Position numbers and translations under genes: made by a program. From a virus, in IMG/VR virus record IMGVR_UViG_3300045131_001121, positions 1-52,601 of that record: a stretch of DNA of 52,601 nt. One strand, 5' to 3'. This document shows positions 15,591-22,960 of this stretch, one piece after another. The notes beneath the pieces were generated by a model. It was given only the letters and a program-made list of their open reading frames with translations. It ran no database searches and was not told where the DNA came from. Each line of letters begins with the position of its first letter. Within the stretch, counting starts at the first letter, position 1.

Positions 15591-16877
15591 TTAGAGGTTT
15601 CCGTAAGTTTTTCCCCAACTCGCTTTGATAGGATATCCATCTTCCTCAATTATATTCTTCAATCCCTTAATTAAACTTTTATCCACATCAGCAGGTACAT
15701 CAAATAGAAATGAGTCATAAGTGTATAATTCTAAACTAATCCCACTCCCCTTAATATAATCCAATATGGTTTTCATTTTATCCACATTCATTTCAGTTTC
15801 ATATGCTTGAAGTAGATAGTTAAATACCTTTTGTGGATTGGATTGTTCTACCCAACTCAATGGTATATGACGGTTCGGAGTTTGAATGTAACCCCTTTCC
15901 ACACTTTCCTTCCAAAACACATCAATAAAATCAGCAACCTTATCAAAGTATGGTATTTGTCGAAACTCATCATCAATCCCACCATAAAGAAGGCGGAACG
16001 TTACACCTTTACCTTCAGCCACATCACATCCATATTGTTCGGCTAACCATTGGTGAACATTAGTTTGTGGTAAGGGAAAATCAATTAACTTACCAATAAG
16101 ACGTGGGTGATACGAATCATAATCCATTTGTAAGAATATCCCATCCGCTATTAAGGTATCTCTACTCCCATCCGATTTGTTTAGGGCTGCATAGTTTACA
16201 CCACCATGTCTATTGGATGGTCTACCCGTTATCGTAAATGGATTGTATTCGGTGTACACTAAGTTATCGGAGGAAAGTTGTTTATGGGCTTGTGGCCATC
16301 TATCAATAAATTTTTCCCTATCGACCCGAATTCCGAATTGTTCAATATCTGAAAGGATTGGTAAGAATGTATCATTGTACCAATTATAAGTGTTAGTTTT
16401 TTGATTATGATGTTTTAAGAATTCATTATCAACGGCTTCACACAATTTAAGAATAGGAATAGATTGAATGATATCTTCTTTGTAACCTTTGTGCAATAAA
16501 GGAGCTACTAAATGTTGTATTGGTTGTTGGTAATCTATCGTTTCTCCGGTTTTAAGAAAGTGTGCAGTATCGATATCATTCAACCCATTCCTTAAATTAG
16601 AGAACGATTGTAGTAGCTTCTTTTTTTGAAAAACCCACTTATCTCCGGCAGTATTTAGCACCCCTTCTATTTGTGATTTAGAGAGGGATGTGGTATCGGT
16701 ATGTTGATGTGGTAGAATATACCCATCGGTAAGAGTTCGTATCAGGACAAAGGATATATGGGTGTTTCGTGGATGCTTATCATTATCTACCCACATAGGA
16801 TACCAAAGGGATACTTCGGTTTCCAATTTTACCTTTAATTCTTCTAACTCACCAATATTTTCTATTACTCGTATCAT
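15591..16877 (-). CDS. Divergent family-A DNA polymerase
   Basis: This 428-aa protein carries the three palm/finger motifs of Pol I-type enzymes. Motif A is LQMDYDSYHPRLIG with D252. Motif B is K290-GVTF294-RLLY298-G299, with the canonical K/F/Y spacing of +4 and +8, although the usual Arg four residues before the Lys is absent. Motif C is LYTYDSFLFD with D388, where the usual His-Asp-Glu reads Tyr-Asp-Ser. Residues 20-110 look like a worn 3'-5' exonuclease domain (WVDND, then DIDTAHFL) without clear catalytic acids. The protein is much shorter than Pol I or T7 polymerase. It overlaps the upstream 88-aa gene by 29 nt and shares its early-type promoter. It is probably the replicative polymerase, unless a larger one lies outside the window. 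Confidence 0.82.
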   Translation of the reverse strand: MIRVIENIGELEELKVKLETEVSLWYPMWVDNDKHPRNTHISFVLIRTLTDGYILPHQHTDTTSLSKSQIEGVLNTAGDKWVFQKKKLLQSFSNLRNGLNDIDTAHFLKTGETIDYQQPIQHLVAPLLHKGYKEDIIQSIPILKLCEAVDNEFLKHHNQKTNTYNWYNDTFLPILSDIEQFGIRVDREKFIDRWPQAHKQLSSDNLVYTEYNPFTITGRPSNRHGGVNYAALNKSDGSRDTLIADGIFLQMDYDSYHPRLIGKLIDFPLPQTNVHQWLAEQYGCDVAEGKGVTFRLLYGGIDDEFRQIPYFDKVADFIDVFWKESVERGYIQTPNRHIPLSWVEQSNPQKVFNYLLQAYETEMNVDKMKTILDYIKGSGISLELYTYDSFLFDVPADVDKSLIKGLKNIIEEDGYPIKASWGKTYGNL

Positions 16878-17115
16878 TCTTATTTGCAGCTTTTGCTTTT
16901 TCTAATGTTGATTGACTCTTTGCCAATTTGGCTTCTTTTTGTTGAGCTTTTAACTTCTTTTCATAGTGAGGTGGGTATTTATGTTCAACCGAAATTGGTC
17001 CATTTGGAAATTTATCTAAATCATATTTCCAAATTGATTCACACCCATCATCATCTTTATATATGTGTTCAAATTTACGCGGTTTATCTTTAGCGCTTGG
17101 TTCTACTTTTGCCAT
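16849..17115 (-). CDS. Hypothetical basic 88-aa protein, probably leaderless mRNA
   Basis: The start is ATG 17115-17113; a longer frame upstream would run through the tmRNA gene and a terminator, so it is rejected. The protein has an N-terminal domain (KFEHIYKDDDGCESIWKYDL) and a Lys/Ala-rich helical C-terminus (LKAQQKEAKLAKSQSTLEK) that may form a coiled coil or bind nucleic acid. Its end overlaps the polymerase start by 29 nt, so the two are co-expressed and perhaps coupled. The -7 element ends only 7 nt before the ATG, so the transcript must have almost no leader. No family is recognised. Confidence 0.72.
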   Translation of the reverse strand: MAKVEPSAKDKPRKFEHIYKDDDGCESIWKYDLDKFPNGPISVEHKYPPHYEKKLKAQQKEAKLAKSQSTLEKAKAANKNDTSNRKYW

Positions 17116-17122
17116 AATATTA

Positions 17123-17154
17123 CAAATATACGAAAAAATCCCCAAATTACCAAA
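17123..17154 (-). promoter_or_regulatory. Bacteroidota-type promoter for the 88-aa gene and polymerase
   Basis: TTTG is at 17154-17151 and TATATTTG at 17130-17123 with a 20-base spacer. The promoter overlaps the tmRNA terminator: its -33 element lies in the hairpin loop and its spacer covers the terminator T-run. Confidence 0.85.
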
Positions 17155-17170
17155 TGTAAAGTGGGGATTT
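17136..17170 (-). terminator. Rho-independent terminator of the tmRNA gene
   Basis: AAATCCCCA (17170-17162) pairs with TGGGGATTT (17144-17136) on the minus strand. The stem is 9 bp with a 17-nt loop and is followed by further Ts (TTTCG). It begins 6 nt after the mature tmRNA 3' end. Confidence 0.8.
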
Positions 17171-17176
17171 AAAAAG

Positions 17177-17562
17177 TGGTGGAGGTGAAGGGATTCGAAC
17201 CCTTGTCTTACAAAGTAACCATAATACCAGCATGTCACACGTTTAGGATAAAGTTTAATCTTATTTACTTTCCAAAATAATTGGGGCCGTATGGTTAGTA
17301 CAGCTTTTCCACCAATTCGTTGATTCGGGCTCAACGAATAAAGCCTTTGTAAACACTTCTGTTCCTAGGTTGTATGTGCACCGACCCGATTGTTGTGATT
17401 AGGCTGCTACAGCGTAATCAGCACCTACGAAAGCCATAAGGTCTTCGAAGGTCATAGTTGACATTTCGTCAGTTATTGTTTTGTACAGATTTAAAGACAT
17501 CTAGCACTTCTGTCTACGTGTGATACTATGTCTCTCATTGCAATCAATTCCATGACACCCCC
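17177..17562 (-). ncRNA. ssrA: Transfer-messenger RNA (tmRNA)
   Basis: The minus strand holds both halves of a tRNA-like domain about 386 nt apart. The 5' end GGGGGTG pairs with CACCTCC near the 3' end (7 bp, one G-U), followed by A and an encoded CCA. The T arm is AAGGG-TTCGAAT-CCCTT. In the middle an open frame ends GCT GAT TAC GCT GTA GCA GCC TAA. Aligning the preceding TAGGT with the TAGUC before the E. coli resume codon gives a tag ADYAVAA; GADYAVAA is an alternative. The Ala-Ala end is typical of proteolysis tags. It has its own promoter and terminator, so it is an autonomous unit. It would rescue stalled ribosomes and tag their products. SmpB is not encoded here, so host SmpB would be needed. 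Confidence 0.95.
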
Positions 17563-17575
17563 ATATCAATAAATA

Positions 17576-17607
17576 CAAATATATGAAATTTTTATAACAA
17601 TTCCAAA
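17576..17607 (-). promoter_or_regulatory. Bacteroidota-type promoter for the tmRNA
   Basis: TTTG is at 17607-17604 and TATATTTG at 17583-17576, exactly 20 bases apart. The -7 element ends 13 nt before the mature tmRNA 5' end, which leaves at most a short 5' extension for RNase P. The -33 element starts at the base after the upstream stop codon. Confidence 0.85.
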
Positions 17608-17964
17608 TTATTGTTTAGAAAATTGTAAAGTATTTTGTAAATATTTGTGTAAAGATGGAATAGTTTTATTACCAATTTTAATTGATTTACCATTTGCATC
17701 CATTATTTCGGTTGGATTTCCAGAAATTTTCCAAAGAATAGCAACTATTGTAAAATACGGACTTATTTGCAATGATGCAAAATTATATTTACTTACTTCA
17801 AAAATATAAGAATTTATATCATTAGATTTTTGAACAAAATACCTTTGTATATATCCTCTTTTATACTCGATTTCTGTTGGTGCCGGTATGTATGCTAATA
17901 TTTCTGGTAATTCATACTCGGAAAGATTATTGTTTAATTTTTTATATCTATCTGGATTTATCAT
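17608..17964 (-). CDS. Hypothetical 118-aa tail-module protein
   Basis: The protein starts MINPDRYKKLNNNLSEYELP and has strand-rich segments (RGYIQRYFVQKSND, YIFEVSKYNFASLQISPYFT) with no signal peptide or clear membrane helix. The gap to the hub-like gene before it is a single base, so it is in the same operon and probably acts in tail or baseplate assembly or structure. It is the last gene of the tail operon; the tmRNA promoter begins immediately after its stop codon. No family is recognised with confidence. Confidence 0.72.
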   Translation of the reverse strand: MINPDRYKKLNNNLSEYELPEILAYIPAPTEIEYKRGYIQRYFVQKSNDINSYIFEVSKYNFASLQISPYFTIVAILWKISGNPTEIMDANGKSIKIGNKTIPSLHKYLQNTLQFSKQ

Positions 17965-17965
17965 A

Positions 17966-20647
17966 TTATTGCATTTGTCTATATTGTCCGGTTACCGATG
18001 TTGTCCATGTCATACCACTCACATTATGTTCTATTTCTATAATCTGAAATAAACCATGTTTGGCATATTTTGTTGGTATTCCAAGAATATTGAAAGTATC
18101 ACCCCTTCTAAACCCACTTGTACCTAAAACTTTAAAAGTGTATTTTATTGGAAGTGGATGTGATAATCCTTTTGCAGTAGTTCCTTTATTTTTATTTGCA
18201 AATGCATCATTTTTTAATCTATCAAATAATGGCTCATCATCCATACAAAATATCTGAAATTTTTCTTTTAAAATTTTTGTGGAGGTGATATCACCAAGTT
18301 CTTCTGGAATGGTATCCAGTTCAACTTTGGGTACAACATCTATTTTTTCTAAATTAGCGCCGATGGCTTTGGCGGCAATTTCGCCTTTCGGGTCATCTTC
18401 TATGCCTTTTTCCTCCGTTTTTTGCTTTTCTAAAATTTCTCTTGCCGCTTTATTTGCTTTTTTCTCTGCTTCCAATGCTGCTATTTTTGCAGTGACTTCT
18501 TTTATTTTAGCTTCAATTTTTGCTTTTTTGTCAGGATCTAATTTTTCATCACCATCTGGATCAAAATCGTTCCAAGCAACAGTACCATCATATAAATCAA
18601 GTTCTGTTGTTAATTGTCGACTATTTTTAAACAATGCACTTTTTTCTTTATCTATCGCAGAATCTCTTGTATTACTCGCACTAATTTTTTCTTGAGTTTT
18701 TTCAGAAGGTAGTTTTTTATCTTCTGCCGCTGCCGCTGCCGCAGCCGCCGCTGCGGCTTCATCTTCTTTCTTTTTTTCGTCTTCGGTTAGTATCTTTTTT
18801 GGGTTACCATTACTATCGGTGTAACTGGTCAAAAATAAATCCGTTTGGCTTTCAAAAAAGCCACCAACTCCAACAATCGGTTCATCTGGATTATTTGCCA
18901 AAGATAACCTTCTACTAATAATTTGATTGGTCATTTCAGACGGTAATGCAATATCTATACTAGCATCTAAAAATATAGAATAAGGACCCGAATGATAGAA
19001 TTGTACCGAGCCATCCGTTTTTTTTCCAATCCAATTTTCATCAACAACACTTAGTATAATATTACCATCTTTATCTTGTTGCTCAACTACCTGAAAATTC
19101 CAAAAGGAATTTACAGCTGATGACATTTCATTTAACATATCCAATAGAACTTCCCTAATGGTTTTATTTTTTTGTTCTAGTTTTGACCTAAATACTTCAA
19201 AATTTATATAAAGGTTTTTTAAATATCCCCAATAATTTCCTTTTTCCGTGTGAGATGGGCCTAGAGAAGTATCTGCGGTTTCAACAAATGCACCAACTGT
19301 TGGTAATTTATTATTTACAACTTCAAATGGAGATTCTTTGTCGCCCGCCACTTCAAATCGTCCACCAGCTTTTTGACTTATTACGCCTGAATTTAAAAAA
19401 TATGCAGAAAAATCAGGCATATATCCTGGTATTATCAATTTAGAATCTTTTGTGGAAAATATATTTGGAAACGCTCCTATTTTTGCATTACTAATATCAA
19501 TTGTAATAGGAAGTTTTTTTCCGGCTAATATATAATCACTAAATTCTCCATTTCTATTTAAAATATCAATAGCCAATTCAAATCGTATATATTTGTTTGT
19601 TGAAAATAGTTTTTCCTTTTCTATTTTAGCTTTTCCAACTGTTACGGTTTCGGAAGCACTTGTAAAAGTACTTGCCCACCATCCGGGAGATGAATATGTA
19701 GTAATTGCCTTGTTTACGGCTGCATCAAAATTTATAAAATCATACCAGTTCACTTTATTAGTAGTTAACAAATCCCTTACCGCTTCTATTTGTCTTGTAG
19801 TTGGTAATTGGTTATACATATTTTTGAACCGTCTGTTCTTTCTCACATCTTCACCAACAGCAGGAGAAATTGTATCGGCTACATCATATAATATTGGCTC
19901 GCCTTCCTTTTCTTCTATTGTTCCGTCACTGTTTATTTTTAAAGTTTTATTTTGCGATTGTAAAAATGTTGGCATTCCTGGTGCACCTCTTAATTTTACT
20001 GATATTTTCCACTTATCATCATCCGATTGAACATTCCCACCCACTATAAATCCTAAAAACGTATCATAATCTCCCAAACTATCAATCCTTCTTTGGTGTA
20101 AGTTATTACCATTTAAATTACGGTCTGCTGCAGCTTGTAAAATACCCGCAGTACCGATGTTTGGCATTTTTTGCGCTAACCCTACATTGCTATTCCATCC
20201 ATATTCAATACATAAAGAATATCCAGGCTCTAAAAAATACCTTTGCATTAGCTCCATTTGTTCCAATGAAAAGCATTCTAGTGATAGAGTACATTCTCTT
20301 GAAATTTGGTCCTTACCTTCTTTTATTTGTAAACCAGTTATACCAGGAGAAGGTCTTAACGGTCCACCTGATGATATAAGGGCTCCTCCCGCCCAAGTAT
20401 TACCAAAAGTTCCACCACTTACTGAATTTCCATATACAAATCCCGCATTATTAGTTGTAGATGGATTAAATGTACCATAATTCATATTAGATGATATAAC
20501 CAATCCTTCCGCAGCTCCGGTTTTTGCACCAGAAAATACTCTAATCCAACAAATTCGTTGAGAAGCATTTAAGCCGGCTTTTGTTCCAAATTTAAGATTG
20601 TTTGCAATCTTAGAGTCAATGTTAGATAATTGTGGAAATGTACTCAT
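17966..20647 (-). CDS. Baseplate hub-like protein
   Basis: This 893-aa protein has an N-terminal structured part containing PGITGLQIKEGKDQIS and LECFSLEQMELMQRYFLEPG. The C-terminal region (about 800-893) has KYTFKVLGTSGFRRGDTFNI and ends HGLFQIIEIEHNVSGMTWTT. The latter is typical of hub and tail-spike base proteins that wrap the tube end (gp27/gpD-like and relatives). Between them (about 620-770) lies an Ala-run, Glu/Lys-rich coiled-coil region probably forming a flexible stalk. It would sit under the tail tube in the baseplate. It lies 7 nt after the LysM/gp53-like gene and 1 nt before a small gene. The hub role is inferred from motif feel and location, not from a search. Confidence 0.65.
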   Translation of the reverse strand: MSTFPQLSNIDSKIANNLKFGTKAGLNASQRICWIRVFSGAKTGAAEGLVISSNMNYGTFNPSTTNNAGFVYGNSVSGGTFGNTWAGGALISSGGPLRPSPGITGLQIKEGKDQISRECTLSLECFSLEQMELMQRYFLEPGYSLCIEYGWNSNVGLAQKMPNIGTAGILQAAADRNLNGNNLHQRRIDSLGDYDTFLGFIVGGNVQSDDDKWKISVKLRGAPGMPTFLQSQNKTLKINSDGTIEEKEGEPILYDVADTISPAVGEDVRKNRRFKNMYNQLPTTRQIEAVRDLLTTNKVNWYDFINFDAAVNKAITTYSSPGWWASTFTSASETVTVGKAKIEKEKLFSTNKYIRFELAIDILNRNGEFSDYILAGKKLPITIDISNAKIGAFPNIFSTKDSKLIIPGYMPDFSAYFLNSGVISQKAGGRFEVAGDKESPFEVVNNKLPTVGAFVETADTSLGPSHTEKGNYWGYLKNLYINFEVFRSKLEQKNKTIREVLLDMLNEMSSAVNSFWNFQVVEQQDKDGNIILSVVDENWIGKKTDGSVQFYHSGPYSIFLDASIDIALPSEMTNQIISRRLSLANNPDEPIVGVGGFFESQTDLFLTSYTDSNGNPKKILTEDEKKKEDEAAAAAAAAAAAEDKKLPSEKTQEKISASNTRDSAIDKEKSALFKNSRQLTTELDLYDGTVAWNDFDPDGDEKLDPDKKAKIEAKIKEVTAKIAALEAEKKANKAAREILEKQKTEEKGIEDDPKGEIAAKAIGANLEKIDVVPKVELDTIPEELGDITSTKILKEKFQIFCMDDEPLFDRLKNDAFANKNKGTTAKGLSHPLPIKYTFKVLGTSGFRRGDTFNILGIPTKYAKHGLFQIIEIEHNVSGMTWTTSVTGQYRQMQ

Positions 20648-20654
20648 TTATAAA

Positions 20655-20948
20655 TTATGATTGTGTAAATGCTCCTGCTATTTCGATATAATTCGCAGGT
20701 ATTCTTAAAATAGTTCCTTCTTCAAATCCAATGTTTGCGTCATGGATATTATTGGATGTTGCTATAATCCACCAATATCTTGAATCTCCATAAAATTGAT
20801 ATGCCAAAGTATCCAATCTATCACCGGTTTCCGTTGCTACAAAGGTATCTTGGTCAGATGGCGGGATATTCGGATATATTTTTGACCTATATACCTGTCT
20901 ACCATCTATTGTTTTTTTAATTTTATTATTTAAATATCTACTTTCCAT
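20655..20948 (-). CDS. LysM-like baseplate wedge protein, T4 gp53-like
   Basis: This 97-aa protein contains ATETGDRLDTLAYQFYGDSR followed by YWWIIATSNNI and GTILRIP, the LysM-type fold found in T4 gp53 and in tail protein X of other phages. In T4, gp53 joins baseplate wedges around the hub. The gene lies between the hub-like and tube-cap-like genes, which supports a baseplate role. The length is shorter than T4 gp53 and the protein consists of little more than the LysM-like unit plus a basic N-terminus (MESRYLNNKIKKTIDGRQVY). Confidence 0.75.
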   Translation of the reverse strand: MESRYLNNKIKKTIDGRQVYRSKIYPNIPPSDQDTFVATETGDRLDTLAYQFYGDSRYWWIIATSNNIHDANIGFEEGTILRIPANYIEIAGAFTQS

Positions 20949-20969
20949 TTATATTTGCAATTATTATAT

Positions 20970-22949
20970 TTACCTGGATGGCCCATCAACGAAATTGTCA
21001 ATCCATTTTCTCTCATAGCTAAGTAATTCATCTTCTCTCCTACCTTCAGGTCCTGCGTGCAATGGTTGTTCTCCATCTCTTACTATATATACAAAATTTC
21101 CTCCTTTTGGTTTTTTGTATATATTCAAATCTTTGTATTTTTCTACAAATATACCATTTGGACCTATTTTTTGTTTTGGTGCTTCTGCAACTGGATTTTC
21201 TGGTTTTTCTGCAGTCGATGCGTTTGGAGAATCAGAAACTTGTGTTTGTTTGATTGGGTCACCCCCCTTATCTAAATTTTTAATTCTGTCCTCATTTAGT
21301 ATTTGATTTGGATTAGATGCCCCATATCCATATAAACGTTTTGCGGAAGCAGCTATGGCAGGTGCTGCCGGAACTGCAGGCACTACTTTACCATCCGCAG
21401 TTTTGCCTTCAGCCACTGCTTTTCTCTCACCGGTTGCCATTTGATATGTACTACCAACTGTTTCTACTAATTTAAGAGTCATAGTGACATTAATAAGTTT
21501 TGGTAGTATATATTCACCCATCCCTAGTCCTTCCGCATCGATTTCCCACGGCGCATCATCAGGTATTTCATATGATAAATCCGAAATAAACGCTTCTTTA
21601 TTAACATGCATACTCCCCAACGTAAATCTAATAAATGGTGGTACTACCGCAATATTACCTGCATACCCTTGTGGATATGTTAAATTAGTTAAAAAATTAA
21701 TTTTTTGCCAACAAGCTTTTAATTCATCCGCATTAAGTGCATATATTTTAAATGCAAAATTTACACTTCTTTCAATATTACTATATGTGTAAAAATTAAA
21801 TGGATTACCTACAAATTTTTGAGTATCCCAAGTTGGTGATACCGTTTCAGTAATACCGGTTAAGGTTGCTCTGAAATTCACAGCCGCTTGTTTAGCAACA
21901 GACCAAAATTTTAGTTCTACTAAATCAAGTGATTTTAATGATGGTAAATTCTCATCCCTACCGGTTGGCTTTGAGCCATCCGCAGACTCATATTGAACTA
22001 TTCTATTTAATTCATCCGAACCGTTTCTCATTCCTTTTTTTACTTCCAAAAGATTTTCAGTAGCAATGCTTTTTCTTTTCGAATACATCTGTTTGGGTTC
22101 TTTTGAAAAAGCGGGTACTGCAATATAATTTGTTATAGGTAATGGTAGATTGAATTTATCGGGTTCATACGCAACAAATTTTGATGATAAATCATTTCTT
22201 TGTGCAATTGCATCTTCCTTCAAATACAAAGCTGGAGTCATTACCTTTCCATATGGTGTCTCGATATCATAGTTATCTCCACCATCTTTTGCAAAATTAA
22301 CTGCCGCTTGTGATGGTGAACCTAATAATAAAGTATTTAATTTCTTTTTACCTAATTCTAAAGCCGAACCAAGTATTTGATTTGGGTTTGGTCTTCCTTG
22401 CAAATTATCTTTAATAAGTTTACCCAATAAATTACCACCAGAATTTGTTTTTAACTTAGCCAATGTGACCATTGTATCGGATACTTTACTCTTTTTGAAA
22501 TCAGAATTTAATACAATACGGCTTGGTATTAAATCTTCTGGTAATTTAGCACCGATTTTCGATAACAAATTATTACCAAATTTTTCAGCTTTATTTATAA
22601 ATGAAGTTAATTTCCCAACACCCGCCTCTGCACCACTGGTTCCTTGCTTCATATCCTCAACAATACCTCTGGTCTTTTTAGCAAATTTAAGTATATCAGT
22701 TCCATATATAATTGGAGATGTTGTACTTGCCAATATTCTTAATCCAGTTACTTCTGCTTCTAATTTAGTTTCTCCTAATCTACTAGATAAATTTCTCCTT
22801 GCAATTTCTGCAATTTTAAAAGATGGTCGCATTAGGACATTATACGGCGTTCTTTTTATATCGGCAGTATTACGAATATCATATTGTTGCTCAGCGGTTT
22901 GTCCACTTATCAACTTTTTGGTTTTAAATAATTCTTCTATTGTTGGCAT
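20970..22949 (-). CDS. Baseplate tube-cap/initiator-like protein (gp48/gp54-like)
   Basis: This 659-aa protein has in its second half (about 420-500) the run FLTNLTYPQGYAGN, then VVPPFIRFTLGSMHVNKEAF, then SYEIPDDAPWEID, then YILPKLINVTMTLKLVE. Segments of this kind, with a tube-like beta domain, are typical of contractile-tail baseplate proteins that start or cap the tail tube. The C-terminal third has an Ala/Pro-rich linker and a small domain (GPNGIFVEKYKDLNIY). It lies between the tape measure gene (11 nt upstream) and the LysM-like gene (21 nt downstream), matching the place of gp48/gp54 after gp29 in T4. The identity is moderate confidence. Confidence 0.62.
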   Translation of the reverse strand: MPTIEELFKTKKLISGQTAEQQYDIRNTADIKRTPYNVLMRPSFKIAEIARRNLSSRLGETKLEAEVTGLRILASTTSPIIYGTDILKFAKKTRGIVEDMKQGTSGAEAGVGKLTSFINKAEKFGNNLLSKIGAKLPEDLIPSRIVLNSDFKKSKVSDTMVTLAKLKTNSGGNLLGKLIKDNLQGRPNPNQILGSALELGKKKLNTLLLGSPSQAAVNFAKDGGDNYDIETPYGKVMTPALYLKEDAIAQRNDLSSKFVAYEPDKFNLPLPITNYIAVPAFSKEPKQMYSKRKSIATENLLEVKKGMRNGSDELNRIVQYESADGSKPTGRDENLPSLKSLDLVELKFWSVAKQAAVNFRATLTGITETVSPTWDTQKFVGNPFNFYTYSNIERSVNFAFKIYALNADELKACWQKINFLTNLTYPQGYAGNIAVVPPFIRFTLGSMHVNKEAFISDLSYEIPDDAPWEIDAEGLGMGEYILPKLINVTMTLKLVETVGSTYQMATGERKAVAEGKTADGKVVPAVPAAPAIAASAKRLYGYGASNPNQILNEDRIKNLDKGGDPIKQTQVSDSPNASTAEKPENPVAEAPKQKIGPNGIFVEKYKDLNIYKKPKGGNFVYIVRDGEQPLHAGPEGRREDELLSYERKWIDNFVDGPSR

Positions 22950-22960
22950 TAAATTATATT

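Noticed and set aside
17116-17334. N-terminal extension of the 88-aa protein
   Set aside because: The extension reads through the 3' part of the tmRNA, its terminator and a consensus promoter; the ATG at 17115 right after the promoter is far more plausible.
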